The position numbers and the translations under genes are program-made. From NCBI RefSeq assembly GCF_000314975.1, contig NZ_BAEN01000037.1, positions 55,227 to 119,226 of the forward strand: a stretch of DNA of 64,000 nucleotides, given 5' to 3'. This stretch comes from Aliiglaciecola lipolytica E3 (GTDB taxonomy: Bacteria > Pseudomonadota > Gammaproteobacteria > Enterobacterales > Alteromonadaceae). This document shows positions 35,541-44,395 of the stretch, piece by piece; positions within the stretch are counted from its first letter, which is position 1; every line of letters starts with the position of its first letter. Below the pieces are notes generated by a model. That model ran no database searches, was not told the origin of the DNA, and saw only the letters and a list, made by a program, of their open reading frames with translations.

Positions 35541-35939
35541 TTATCCCCACATGCCATATTGCATGGCGTCAATCGCCTCGTAAGTCCGAGTCAACCCGAG
35601 CATGTCGCGTGTGGCCATATCAATCGGTCGTATTCCATTAAAAGGGGGATTTTGATTGACCATCAACATAAACCCATTAACGTTTTCGGGATTTTTAAAA
35701 CAGACTCGGATAGCTTCATGAATATTCATCAAGATACTCATACGCATAATCTGGTCTCGATTGAGTGCAACCAGCTCAGGTTTACTCTCAAAGTTGCGGA
35801 GCGAAGAAGCAGAGCGCAAGCCAAGCAATAGCGCCTTTTGATGCCTCGTTAAATTCCAATTGTTTAAAAGTGTCATCGTGGCCTTAATAACACTAATAAT
35901 CTCTGCTTTCGACATTTTGGAAGATTGTATTTTGCTCAT
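35541..35939 (-). CDS. Orphan MbcA/ParS/Xre-type antitoxin-like protein
   Basis: 132 residues. The N-terminal helical region (LTRHQKALLLGLRSASSLRNF, about 31-51) and C-terminal FNGIRPIDMATRD--GLTRTYEAIDAMQYGMWG fit the toxin-binding domain family of MbcA/ParS antitoxins, ending in the Trp-Gly typical of one branch. No partner toxin gene is next to it; a decayed relative lies 66 bp downstream. It may act as an orphan regulator or as a guard against a toxin encoded elsewhere. Confidence 0.65.
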   Translation of the reverse strand: MSKIQSSKMSKAEIISVIKATMTLLNNWNLTRHQKALLLGLRSASSLRNFESKPELVALNRDQIMRMSILMNIHEAIRVCFKNPENVNGFMLMVNQNPPFNGIRPIDMATRDMLGLTRTYEAIDAMQYGMWG

Positions 35940-36015
35940 CTGATTCCTACTTCATCAATTCAATAGACGCTAAATACATCCAATTGGTGTGCTAATAAGT
36001 TAAGAATAAACTTTG

Positions 36016-36483
36016 CTACAGCGCAACTCGTAAACATTTTTCTACTTTCAGTGGCACAGCGTAGGCAAAGTCTTCGCCACTCTCGCTATGTCGTTCTGCA
36101 CAAAATATGTCAATGGTGGCAGAGTTACAAAGCCGGAAAGTATGCAGCAAACCACATTGGAAAAGCTCATTTAGTTGGCTATCAATAATCACTCCATTTA
36201 CGGTCTTTTCTGAGGTACTGGATGCGATGACAAAGCATTCATTTGTTAAAGACCAGTACAAATTCCCTACACTTAATCCGTCGCAGAGGAGGGTATAAAA
36301 TGCTGAACCTCGCGTCTGACAATCATGTGCATACTTTGCTAACGCTAGCAATGCTTGGTTTACGGCAGCGCTATCCTTTGAGATGGTTTCGATGACTTCT
36401 TTGCAAATTGCATAGTATGTACGAGTCACTTTTTCATCCCATTTATGAGGTTTAGCCATCATATTGCTGATTAAATCAGCCAA
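36016..36483 (-). CDS. Hypothetical protein of the integrase-HD operon
   Basis: 155 residues, soluble, Cys-rich for its size (seven Cys), with no recognised family. The N-terminal half is helical; the rest looks like mixed strands (GNLYWSLTNECFVIAS, NATIDIFCAERH-like region). It starts 2 bp after the stop of the small HD gene, so it is co-transcribed with it and with the OB-HD and integrase genes upstream. Being at the end of this unit it may be the effector or target of the HD enzymes; that is speculation. Confidence 0.55.
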   Translation of the reverse strand: MADLISNMMAKPHKWDEKVTRTYYAICKEVIETISKDSAAVNQALLALAKYAHDCQTRGSAFYTLLCDGLSVGNLYWSLTNECFVIASSTSEKTVNGVIIDSQLNELFQCGLLHTFRLCNSATIDIFCAERHSESGEDFAYAVPLKVEKCLRVAL

Positions 36484-36485
36484 CT

Positions 36486-36872
36486 TTACGTTACCGCGTT
36501 TTCGCTCATGGTCAATATTCTGGCGAGAAGTGCGTCATGACGCTCGAGTTTAGTCTGAAGTTTATTGTCAGTAAGCTCGCGAACAATGTCGGTCACCACA
36601 GAGTCATGAATACACGACATCTGCTTAGCGGAAGTGAATGTTTGGTCAATCAATTCAGACAGCGTACTTTCATCTATATACGTGTCCTCTATGATGTCGT
36701 GCAACAACGCTGCAGCGAGCGTAGTATCATCAGATATGCCAACATGATGGAGTATCGCAACTACTTCAAGAAGATGGCAAATATAGGGAGTACCATTAAA
36801 CTTGCGTGTTTGGCCGTTGTGAGCAAATGTTACGAGGCTTAATGCGTTTGCTAAGTTACTTGATTGATTCAT
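36486..36872 (-). CDS. Small HD-domain phosphohydrolase, SpoT/MESH1-like
   Basis: 128 residues from ATG 36872, chosen because AGGAAC lies 8 nt upstream and longer starts run into the upstream gene. The pattern AHNGQTRKFNGTPYICHLLEVV followed by AAALLHDIIEDT is that of the hydrolase domain of RelA/SpoT-type enzymes and MESH1 (H...HD motifs; the fourth ligand Asp is probably in TDIVRELTDN). This suggests hydrolysis of a nucleotide such as (p)ppGpp or NADPH-like substrates, but the domain is shorter than MESH1 and may have another substrate. It lies 49 bp after the OB-HD gene in the integrase operon. Confidence 0.75.
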   Translation of the reverse strand: MNQSSNLANALSLVTFAHNGQTRKFNGTPYICHLLEVVAILHHVGISDDTTLAAALLHDIIEDTYIDESTLSELIDQTFTSAKQMSCIHDSVVTDIVRELTDNKLQTKLERHDALLARILTMSENAVT

Positions 36873-36921
36873 CGATATGTTCCTTTTAGTTTGGGGAGTA
36901 TGGTTTCTTTGCAATACTAAA

Positions 36922-37791
36922 TCAGCATGCAGTGGCTTTTTCATTGAACGCACTGGCGTGATCGTATGTGCGTAGAAGTCTTGCAATATGTGTTTTAGCC
37001 TTAAAGCCATAACGTGATCCATCGGACTCGCAGGTCCAAATATGACATAAATGATTTGCAACCCCGTTGTGCTTGCTCGACAACGTTTCTAAGGCTGAAC
37101 TACATATTTGCAATGTCAGTTGATCATGGTCAACGAGTCGACCAATAGCCGTTCGGTTTTGATCAGGTGTGAGTGTCTGAGTCTTACCAATATCGTGAAG
37201 AAGAGCAGCAACGATGCCGATGTCTCTATCTACTTGTGTCAGCGAGTTGTTTTGGCAAAATGCCGCAGCAACCTCTAATGAGTGCGCCAATAAGCCTCCT
37301 TGGTAGCTGTGGTGATAACGCAGGCTTGCTGGGCACTGTATAAATCGCATTCCAACTTCGGTTTGTAAAAGTACTTCGTGAAGAAACTCTTTAAGGTAGC
37401 TAGTTTGAATGCTTGCGGCTAAGTGGCAGAGCATTTGAACCGCACCTGGAATAGAGCAAAGACTTGACGGTAATATTGAAAGTGTCCCAAGTTGTTGTGG
37501 AGCCTTCGAACTCAATTCTATATATTTACAACGAAAGTGCGGATGTAACCCTGTCATCTCCGTTCTAACTTCAACATCAACCAATGACTGGGGCTTGAAT
37601 TTGCTATAGATGCAGCTCTCGTCACGACAGTAAACCTTGATGTGTCCGGTAGCATCAGACAAGGTTATTTCCCAAAACGGTACGTTATAGCTGTCAATTC
37701 GTGCTACGAAACCAACGAGGTAGTAGGTACCCTTAAACCTTGTATAGTTGTATGCGTTCTTTAGCTTTATTTGTATCGACTGCTTAGACAT
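36922..37791 (-). CDS. OB-fold plus HD-domain protein, YhaM/TraI_2-like
   Basis: 289 residues. Residues about 15-90 resemble a nucleic-acid-binding OB fold (GTYYLVGFVARI, WEITLSDATGHIKVYCRD). Residues about 150-285 form an HD domain with HHSYQGGLLAHSLEVA and ALLHDIGKTQTL. The arrangement recalls YhaM-type 3'-5' exoribonucleases and the HD relaxase-like TraI_2 proteins of integrative elements. It follows the integrase gene by 32 bp on the same strand and precedes a second HD gene. A nuclease role acting on the element or on invader nucleic acid is inferred. Confidence 0.75.
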   Translation of the reverse strand: MSKQSIQIKLKNAYNYTRFKGTYYLVGFVARIDSYNVPFWEITLSDATGHIKVYCRDESCIYSKFKPQSLVDVEVRTEMTGLHPHFRCKYIELSSKAPQQLGTLSILPSSLCSIPGAVQMLCHLAASIQTSYLKEFLHEVLLQTEVGMRFIQCPASLRYHHSYQGGLLAHSLEVAAAFCQNNSLTQVDRDIGIVAALLHDIGKTQTLTPDQNRTAIGRLVDHDQLTLQICSSALETLSSKHNGVANHLCHIWTCESDGSRYGFKAKTHIARLLRTYDHASAFNEKATAC

Positions 37792-37823
37792 ATACTACTT
37801 CTCCTATGAATAACAAATGCAGT

Positions 37824-39032
37824 TTAAAGTTGCTCTGTTAGCAACGACTCGAATGCGCTACCATCTTGCCGAGTTAAATTAGGTACATACCTTGAGTAGA
37901 CCGTGAAGAGCATCATGGTATTTGCATGCCCTAATTGTTTCGCAATCCATTCGGGAGATTCACCTGCCGCGAGCCACAGCGTAGCAATGCTATGACGGCT
38001 CTGATAGGGCCGCCGGTATTCTAAGTTGAGTTTGGCTAACAAAGGTTTCCAAACTCTTTTGGTAACATTGTTGTGTGCTAATGGACTGCCGGTGGTTGTG
38101 CAAAAAACATATTCAGACACATCGTTTGTAGCCAAGAATTGTGACTTTAGTGCATTAAATACAACATCGCTCATCTCAATTTCGCGTTGAGAGCTAAGAG
38201 TTTTTGTCTCGTCTTCTTGTATACCATTCACAATGGTTTCTCTCACTAAAATTAAGCGACGTTCAAAATCAACATAACGCCACTTCAAACCATCAATTTC
38301 ACCTGTTCTCATACCAGTGAAGAAGCGCACTGTGTAATAATTTTTGTAGTCCGCGCGAACGTTATCTAAGATCTTTGACACTTCGCTCAGTGAAAAGGGG
38401 TGAATATCTTTCGGCTTGTTCTTGAGCTGTTTTATATTCTGGTAAGGAGTAGCGAAATCATACCGAAGCGCTGCTTCATTCAGAACTTGCCTGAGCGTTG
38501 ACATTATCTTGTTGATTCTAGAGTTGCTTAAGAGGCCGTTGCCATTCTTCCCCTTCAACTCACTCAACTGAGTTCTGAAATGCAGTATATGCTCACGCTT
38601 AATCGTTTCTAGTGGCATTGCGCCAAACACCGGCATTACATGCTTGGCGAGGATACCCTCAATTGAAGCTCTGTGTGATTTGCGCCAACTGATCTTGTTT
38701 TCATCCATCCATAGATCAGCAAAGTCGTGTAGAGTAGGTGTTATCTGACGAAGGCCTTGCGGTAAATACTGCAATTGATTATTCACGGGAACACGAGCTA
38801 CTTGCTTTTCGGCGATACTAATGTCGTTAGCATTTTTAGAATCTGGAAAAAACTGAGCATAACGAAATACACCGCGCTGAATTGCCTCATTGATGGCCTT
38901 TAACTTTAAGTTCATCAATCTTTTATTTTCACGGTTGTCTTTCAAACCTGTGTACTCCCTGCATCTAAAGCCGAGATAGGTTCCGTTGAAATACAGTGAG
39001 TTTGAATCCTTACGGATAGCTAACTTAAACAT
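37824..39032 (-). CDS. Tyrosine integrase of a second mobile element
   Basis: 402 residues. An Arm-type N-terminal segment (about 1-60), SAM-like core-binding domain (TLHDFADLWMDENK..., about 100-190) and catalytic domain: R about 240 in TGMRTGEIDGL, RRPYQSRHSIATLW (the usual His is Tyr, a common variant), LGH and Tyr about 380 in VYSRYVP. It overlaps the upstream excisionase-like gene by 8 bp and heads an operon with two HD-domain genes. It is unrelated to the large recombinases at 25-31 kb, so at least two site-specific systems are nested here. Its attachment site was not identified. Confidence 0.88.
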   Translation of the reverse strand: MFKLAIRKDSNSLYFNGTYLGFRCREYTGLKDNRENKRLMNLKLKAINEAIQRGVFRYAQFFPDSKNANDISIAEKQVARVPVNNQLQYLPQGLRQITPTLHDFADLWMDENKISWRKSHRASIEGILAKHVMPVFGAMPLETIKREHILHFRTQLSELKGKNGNGLLSNSRINKIMSTLRQVLNEAALRYDFATPYQNIKQLKNKPKDIHPFSLSEVSKILDNVRADYKNYYTVRFFTGMRTGEIDGLKWRYVDFERRLILVRETIVNGIQEDETKTLSSQREIEMSDVVFNALKSQFLATNDVSEYVFCTTTGSPLAHNNVTKRVWKPLLAKLNLEYRRPYQSRHSIATLWLAAGESPEWIAKQLGHANTMMLFTVYSRYVPNLTRQDGSAFESLLTEQL

Positions 39033-39255
39033 ATTTCGCTCCTTCTGCGGTTGGCATTCTTAAAGCGATGTCGCTGCGCAGGTGCATCGTTTTTTCCACT
39101 TCTTCCCAAATGAAGAGAAACTTCTTGCGACCAAATGCGCGAATGTAGTGTTGTCCTTCAAACAAACAATTGTCGATAAGTTCGTGGCGAATCGTACGGG
39201 GGTGATATTGAATTCGCTTTGCTAGTTGATCTGTCGTTAAGTATGTTAGACTCAT
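39025..39255 (-). CDS. Excisionase-like winged-helix DNA-binding protein
   Basis: 76 residues with an AlpA/Xis-type helix-turn-helix (LTTDQLAKRIQYHPRTIRHEL) and a following wing (YIRAFGRKKFLFIWEEVEK). It overlaps the integrase start and so is probably its recombination directionality factor. Its promoter faces the HTH gene at 39376 across a region with tandem 20-bp repeats, a phage-like control switch. Confidence 0.8.
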   Translation of the reverse strand: MSLTYLTTDQLAKRIQYHPRTIRHELIDNCLFEGQHYIRAFGRKKFLFIWEEVEKTMHLRSDIALRMPTAEGAKYV

Positions 39256-39267
39256 AATACAACCTCT

Positions 39268-39360
39268 ATGTGATTAAATATATTATCATGTGATTAAATA
39301 TATTATCACTTAGTGCTGAAGTCAACCTTTAAATCACATAAAGTTATCATGTGATAATAA
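39268..39360. promoter_or_regulatory. Divergent control region with tandem operator repeats
   Basis: Two exact, directly adjacent 20-bp repeats beginning ATGTGATTAAAT lie at 39268-39287 and 39288-39307. A related inverted element, TTATCATGTGATAA, lies near 39344-39357, and a half-copy AATCACAT near 39333. They fill the space between the excisionase-integrase operon and the divergent HTH gene, and are likely operators for that HTH protein. Confidence 0.6.
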
Positions 39361-39375
39361 ATATAATCATAAATC

Positions 39376-39597
39376 ATGTTGAAATTTAAATTTAAGCAGC
39401 TCTTAGCAGAGAAAGAATTTAAGGATGGGCACACTGTGACCATCACTGATGTAGCGAAGGCGACAGGAATAAATCGAATGACGCTCTCAAAAATAGCAAA
39501 TAAAAAAGGGTACAGCACAGTGACAGACAACATTGATAAGTTGTGTGCTTATTTTGGGTGTAAAGTTAATGATCTAGTTGAGTATGTTGAAGAGTAG
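39376..39597 (+). CDS. Small XRE/Cro-type repressor
   Basis: 73 residues with a helix-turn-helix near 25-50 (TITDVAKATGINRMTLSKIANKKGYSTV) and the ending DKLCAYFGCKVNDLVEYVEE typical of short Cro/YozG-type regulators. It is divergent from the excisionase-integrase genes with repeated operators between them. Expected role: repression of integrase and possibly of itself. Confidence 0.82.
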   Translation: MLKFKFKQLLAEKEFKDGHTVTITDVAKATGINRMTLSKIANKKGYSTVTDNIDKLCAYFGCKVNDLVEYVEE

Positions 39598-39761
39598 TTA
39601 GCGTACGTTTTGTATTAAAACAAGGTGTAACAAACTCTTTGTATCGGGCTGGATTAAGCAGCGCATAATACTAAGTAGCTGAGAGTGTCTCTTTTTCCAG
39701 TATCTAACCCACGGGAAAGGACAGTTAGTCACAATTAACACGCTAAATATAAAAAGCCGAG

Positions 39762-40070
39762 TTATCGCTTCAGTACTTTAGTAAATGTTATGTTGTGTGT
39801 GAGTGTTCCTTTGCGCCTATATTCAGATAGCGCTTGATATTCGGGGTCATTGAACCAGTTAGTTGCATCTTTTTCTGATGGAAAGCCAAATAAAATCACA
39901 CGACCTTCTAGTGGGCAGTCTCCCTCCATATGCTGTGAATTATCATCAAAAGTAATAAATGAACCATTATGCTTTTTTAAAATAGGAAAGAAGCCTTTCT
40001 CATACTTTCTATATTCATCAGCATCAGTCACTTCAAGATTTGCGATTACAATAACTTCATGATTTGCCAT
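39762..40070 (-). CDS. DUF1330 family protein
   Basis: 102 residues from ATG 40070 (AGAAAGG about 8 nt upstream); an earlier in-frame start at 40136 adds 22 unlike residues. The dimeric ferredoxin-like fold pattern is clear (VIVIANLEVTDADEYRKYEKGFFPILKKHNG..., GRVILFGFPSEKDATNWFNDPEYQAL). Function of DUF1330 proteins is not settled. It lies 88 bp downstream of a TonB receptor on the same strand and is the first gene of the catabolic region, so it may belong to it. The 164 bp before it (39598-39761) hold nothing recognised. Confidence 0.8.
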   Translation of the reverse strand: MANHEVIVIANLEVTDADEYRKYEKGFFPILKKHNGSFITFDDNSQHMEGDCPLEGRVILFGFPSEKDATNWFNDPEYQALSEYRRKGTLTHNITFTKVLKR

Positions 40071-40158
40071 AAGTAAGCCTTTCTGGTAATTTTTTCTAAA
40101 AGTATTAATGAGATTAGCAGTTTGTTTGAAGCTCAAACAAACTGCCTTTTTCTCTAGC

Positions 40159-42333
40159 TTAAAATCGATAGCTAAGCTCTACACCAAATGTAGCGGGGTT
40201 ACCATAATAATTTAAACCGCCTATAAACGTGCCGGTGGCGTCAGCTACAGGTAAACCGTTGATGCGATATTCTTCATCTAGTATATTTTTTCCCCAAACT
40301 GCTAAATCAAAATTGCTGCCGGCTATTTCGCTCAAGGTTATGCGGGCGTTAAAGATGCTGTAACTTGCTATGCGAGTGAAATCTGCTGAAGGTTGATTAT
40401 GATATGGGAAATGGTCATCTACGTAACTGTAATCAGCAGAGACAATCAACTGACCTACAGATATCTCGGCTTGATAGTTGAGTCCTATAGACCATTTTTT
40501 TTCAGGGCTGTAGGGGAATTCTGCGGTATTGGTTACTTCATTAGGTAAGCCTGTTACAACATCAAAGGTGATAAACTCATCATAGTCTGTGTTGAGTAAG
40601 CCATAGTTAAAATTAGCACTTAGATTCTGCGAAATAGCGGCTACAATTTCAACTTCGAGCCCGCTAATATTTGCTGACCCCGCATTTTGAATATCAGAAT
40701 ACGCGCCTAAAAACTCTGACATTTGCATATCAGTAACATCGTTATAAAACACTGCGATGTTTGCTTGTAATCGCTGATCCAACCAGCGCGATTTCAGCCC
40801 CCACTCATATGCTAATACTTCTTCAGCGTCGTAAGGCTTTATCGCTAGTTCTGCATTTGGGGCTTCGCCGTTAAACCCTCCAGCTTTCCAACCTTGTGAA
40901 ATTTTTCCATAGGTTTGGATATTGTCAGCAAGCTCGTAATTAAGTGAGATCATTGCCGTTGTGTTATTCCATGTATCATTGGCTGTGGTGCGCGCTAATG
41001 GGAAGAAAAATGCAAAACTAAAATCATCTGGGCGTTCTATATAAAGTGTTTTTTCTTCAGTCGTCCAACGGAGTCCAGCAGTGAGTCTTAATTTTTCGTT
41101 TATGTCGTAGTCTGCATGGGCGAATGCTGCCATGGATTCGGTTTCTACCCCATAAAAGTTATTTAAGGTACCAAAGCCGAGTGTGAAAGGATTATCCGCA
41201 TCAGACTCTTCCGTCATGTAAAACAAGCCACCAACGTAATTAATCTCCCCGGTACTGCCTATAAACTGGACTTCTTGTGTAAATTGTTCATGTTTAACTC
41301 TACGAACAGTATGAAAACCTATAAGGTCTGCACCGTCTGCATCCACAGTATCAGCATAATCTATATCACGTAGAGCACTTATCGACTTAACTTGTAAATC
41401 TTTACCAGCGTCCCAGGTCACCGTAAGGGCATGTCCAGTGCTTTTTGAGCGGTCAAAGTCTACGCCATCAAGAGCAGCACTTTCTTGTCTACTTTTAACA
41501 TCATCAGGCATAAGTGAAGGTATGTTGACTTGACCAAGAGGTGGCGTGAGATCTTTATCGCTACTGTCGTAAACGTAATAAAAATTGAGTGTTTCACTAT
41601 GTTCATATAGCGCAGCAAAACGCATGGAGAGTGAGTCGAGCTCTTTAAACTTGGTGATAGGTGAGTTAGCTGATAAGTTGTCGTAAAAACCATCGCGGTC
41701 GCGTTTATTAGCGGTAAAATTTAGGCTTAGACTATCGTTTATGAGGGCCGAATCTGCGCTTACATAAAAATCACTTAGCCCATAATTACCTGCACCCACG
41801 CGGACCTCACCACCTAATTCCCCTGCGGGTTTACGTGTAATAATGTTAATTGCACCACCAATCGTGTTTTTACCATAAAGCGTCCCTTGCGGGCCGCGTA
41901 ATATTTCTACTCTATCTATCGCTGCTACATCAAACAAACCGCCTACATTTTTAGACACGAATACACCGTCAATATATACGCCCGTGGTAGGTTCCCATGT
42001 GATTGCGGGGTTAATAGTGACTGAGCCACGAATGGCAATTGTGGCACCAGTGCTACCAGCGGGTGTTTCAGATATTTGCACATTTGGAGCAAATAGACTG
42101 AGATCTTCAACATCAGAAATTCCTTGTTCTCGAATGGCTTCGCTGTTGAACACCGACACGGCAATTGGCAGCTCTTGTAAATTTTGAACCCGTTTTTGTG
42201 CGGTAACTTCAATAACTTCTAAGCCAAGATCTTCGTCTGTATCCTGCTCGGTGGTTTGTGCATAAACTAAAGAACTGCTTAGGTATAAGCCAATAATTGT
42301 AGAAAGTTGTGTCTTTATAAATACTCGTTTCAT
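40159..42333 (-). CDS. TonB-dependent receptor (small-molecule type), receptor 1
   Basis: A 724-residue outer-membrane receptor with signal peptide (about 1-25), TonB-box-like EVIEVTAQKR, plug with LQELPIAVSVF, EDLSLFAPNV and RGPQGTLYGKNTIGGAINI, and a barrel ending in VELSYRF. This is the sphingomonad/alteromonad receptor type commonly found beside genes for breakdown of hydrophobic or aromatic compounds rather than siderophores. It shares its plug motifs with the receptor at 44396-46738. The 275 bp upstream contain the etf terminator and, at 42493, GACCATATGAAC, a weak match to the cluster motif. Confidence 0.9.
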   Translation of the reverse strand: MKRVFIKTQLSTIIGLYLSSSLVYAQTTEQDTDEDLGLEVIEVTAQKRVQNLQELPIAVSVFNSEAIREQGISDVEDLSLFAPNVQISETPAGSTGATIAIRGSVTINPAITWEPTTGVYIDGVFVSKNVGGLFDVAAIDRVEILRGPQGTLYGKNTIGGAINIITRKPAGELGGEVRVGAGNYGLSDFYVSADSALINDSLSLNFTANKRDRDGFYDNLSANSPITKFKELDSLSMRFAALYEHSETLNFYYVYDSSDKDLTPPLGQVNIPSLMPDDVKSRQESAALDGVDFDRSKSTGHALTVTWDAGKDLQVKSISALRDIDYADTVDADGADLIGFHTVRRVKHEQFTQEVQFIGSTGEINYVGGLFYMTEESDADNPFTLGFGTLNNFYGVETESMAAFAHADYDINEKLRLTAGLRWTTEEKTLYIERPDDFSFAFFFPLARTTANDTWNNTTAMISLNYELADNIQTYGKISQGWKAGGFNGEAPNAELAIKPYDAEEVLAYEWGLKSRWLDQRLQANIAVFYNDVTDMQMSEFLGAYSDIQNAGSANISGLEVEIVAAISQNLSANFNYGLLNTDYDEFITFDVVTGLPNEVTNTAEFPYSPEKKWSIGLNYQAEISVGQLIVSADYSYVDDHFPYHNQPSADFTRIASYSIFNARITLSEIAGSNFDLAVWGKNILDEEYRINGLPVADATGTFIGGLNYYGNPATFGVELSYRF

Positions 42334-42532
42334 GATGTGTTCCTTAATTTAAATTTGGGTTGCCTAATATGCGCTAGTGCATATCCTAGGATTAAGTTAT
42401 TTACGGTATTAACTAAAATCCTAAAAAAATGTAAAAACTAAAAATTTATTTTATTAATTAGTAGTTTATGAGTTGTTAAGTGCGATTACATAGACCATAT
42501 GAACTAATGTCAGCGTTAATTTTGAAGAAAAA

Positions 42533-42566
42533 AAAAGACCATTGATTTATCCATCAATGGTCTTTT
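42533..42566. terminator. Intrinsic terminator after etfA
   Basis: AAAAGACCATTGAT (42533-42546) pairs perfectly with ATCAATGGTCTTTT (42553-42566) around a 6-nt loop, with T residues on the minus-strand exit side. It ends the etfB-etfA transcript 43 bp after the etfA stop. Confidence 0.85.
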
Positions 42567-42608
42567 CAGATGCTTTGCTGAGTTAAATATTCAGTATCAA
42601 AACTACTG

Positions 42609-43535
42609 TTATAAAGCTGCTTCGAGCTCGGGCAATATATCGAATAAATCACCTACCAAACCATAATCTGCAACTTGAAAAATAGGTGCTTCCTCGTCTT
42701 TATTGATTGCAACAATCACTTTTGAATCTTTCATTCCGGCTAAATGCTGGATCGCGCCAGAAATACCGACTGCAATATATAACTGCGGTGCAACGATTTT
42801 TCCTGTTTGTCCGACTTGCATGTCGTTAGGAACAAAACCGGCATCGACAGCCGCTCTCGACGCACCCATGGCTGCGCCAAGTTTATCTGCAATACCATCT
42901 AAGAGTTTGAAGTTTTCGCCATTCTGCATGCCTCTACCGCCAGATATAATTATATCGGCAGCGGTTAATTCAGGACGCTCAGATACCGTTAATTCAGCCG
43001 ACAAATATTTAGAATTCGTGGACGTTTTAACTGCATTAATTGTCTCAATTGCCGCACTATTACCTGTGTCTGCTGCATCAAACGAAGCTGTTCTTACTGT
43101 GATTACTTTAATCTCATCGGCAGATTGCACTGTCGCTATTGCATTGCCAGCGTAAATAGGACGTTTAAATGTATCAGGACTTTCTACAGAAATAATATCT
43201 GAAATTTGGGCTACATCTAAAAGTGCTGCTACTCTGGGCATAAAATTCTTGCCTGTCGTGGTAGCTGCGCAAACGATGTGACTGTAGTTTTTGCCTAATT
43301 CCACAACCAAGTCTGCTATATTTTCAGCTAGCTGATGCGCATAGGTTGCGTTGTCAGCAAGTAGTACCTTGGCCACACCTTTTATATCGGCTGCTTTACT
43401 CGCAAGCTCTGCACAATTATCACCAGCAATAAGAATGTGTATTTCACTATCCATTTGTTGTGCAGCGCTAACTAATTTATAGGTATCTGATTTTAAGTCT
43501 TTATTGTCGTGTTCTGCATATAATAAAATAGCCAT
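42609..43535 (-). CDS. etfA: Electron transfer flavoprotein alpha subunit
   Basis: 308 residues. It carries the FAD domain signature near the C-terminus ([73 protein letters not shown]). With the beta subunit it takes electrons from acyl-CoA dehydrogenases and passes them to ETF-quinone oxidoreductase. Its ATG overlaps the etfB stop by one base (TAATG). Placement inside this cluster, which has four acyl-CoA dehydrogenase genes, suggests a dedicated carrier, perhaps besides a housekeeping copy elsewhere. Confidence 0.95.
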   Translation of the reverse strand: MAILLYAEHDNKDLKSDTYKLVSAAQQMDSEIHILIAGDNCAELASKAADIKGVAKVLLADNATYAHQLAENIADLVVELGKNYSHIVCAATTTGKNFMPRVAALLDVAQISDIISVESPDTFKRPIYAGNAIATVQSADEIKVITVRTASFDAADTGNSAAIETINAVKTSTNSKYLSAELTVSERPELTAADIIISGGRGMQNGENFKLLDGIADKLGAAMGASRAAVDAGFVPNDMQVGQTGKIVAPQLYIAVGISGAIQHLAGMKDSKVIVAINKDEEAPIFQVADYGLVGDLFDILPELEAAL

Positions 43536-44284
43536 TAAATCACCTTTGCTTCGGTTTTCAATTTATTTACTAGTTCTGTCACGTCAGAGACTTTTATACC
43601 GCCCGCTCTTTGCGAGGGAGCTTCTACTCTTAGCGTTTTAAGTTTAGTACTTAAATTAACCCCAAAATCGTCTGCCGACTTTACGTCAAGAGGCTTGCGT
43701 TTTGCCTTCATTATATTTGGGAGAGATGCATATCGAGGCTCATTTAATCGCAAATCTGTGGTGACGACAGCTGGTAGCGTTAGTTCTATCGTTTGTAGCC
43801 CCCCATCAACCTCTCGAGTCACTTGAATTTGCTTATCGGTAATATTGATCACTGAAGCAAATGTTCCTTGTGGCATGCCACATAGCGCTGCAAGCATTTG
43901 GCCTGTCTGATTATTGTCTGAGTCGATTGATTGCTTACCTAAAATCACAAGATCAGGCGCTTCTTGTTCTACAACCCTATGCAGTAGCTTTGCTACTTGC
44001 AAGGAGTCGAGAGTTTCGCTTGTGTCGATTTGCAAACCTCTATCTGCGCCCAATGCCAGTGCAGTACGAATTTGTTCTTGGCAAGATTTATCGCCAATAG
44101 AAACTGCCACAACTTCTGTAGCAATCCCTTTTTCTTTTAATCGAATAGCCTCTTCTACCGCAATTTCGCAGAAAGGGTTAATTGCCATTTTGGTGTTGGT
44201 TAAATCTACACCAGAATTATCTGACTTTACGCGTACCTTTACGTTATAGTCGATGGCACGTTTTATCGGCACTAATATTTTCAC
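43535..44284 (-). CDS. etfB: Electron transfer flavoprotein beta subunit
   Basis: 249 residues from GTG 44284, chosen because GGAG lies 6 nt upstream and the family begins (M)[19 protein letters not shown]; an upstream in-frame ATG at 44296 would place GGAG inside the gene. Motifs include [19 protein letters not shown] and [18 protein letters not shown], typical of the AMP-binding beta subunit. It is coupled to etfA by a one-base overlap. Confidence 0.93.
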   Translation of the reverse strand: MKILVPIKRAIDYNVKVRVKSDNSGVDLTNTKMAINPFCEIAVEEAIRLKEKGIATEVVAVSIGDKSCQEQIRTALALGADRGLQIDTSETLDSLQVAKLLHRVVEQEAPDLVILGKQSIDSDNNQTGQMLAALCGMPQGTFASVINITDKQIQVTREVDGGLQTIELTLPAVVTTDLRLNEPRYASLPNIMKAKRKPLDVKSADDFGVNLSTKLKTLRVEAPSQRAGGIKVSDVTELVNKLKTEAKVI

Positions 44285-44342
44285 TATTGTCTCCATAGAT
44301 AAATTTTATAAAAAACATGCTAGTAATAACTTTTAAAAGAAA

Positions 44343-44370
44343 AAGGCTTTAATATGGATACTAAAGCCTT
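44343..44370 (-). terminator. Terminator of TonB receptor 2
   Basis: AAGGCTTTA (44343-44351) pairs with TAAAGCCTT (44362-44370). On the minus strand the stem is followed by a T-rich run, 26 bp after the receptor stop, and separates it from etfB. Confidence 0.7.
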
Positions 44371-44395
44371 GTTACCAAATTAAAATTTCTCAAAT

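Noticed and set aside
36873..37061. A 63-residue N-terminal extension of the small HD protein
   Set aside because: It lies inside the 3' part of the OB-HD gene, and a good ribosome site supports the start at 36872.
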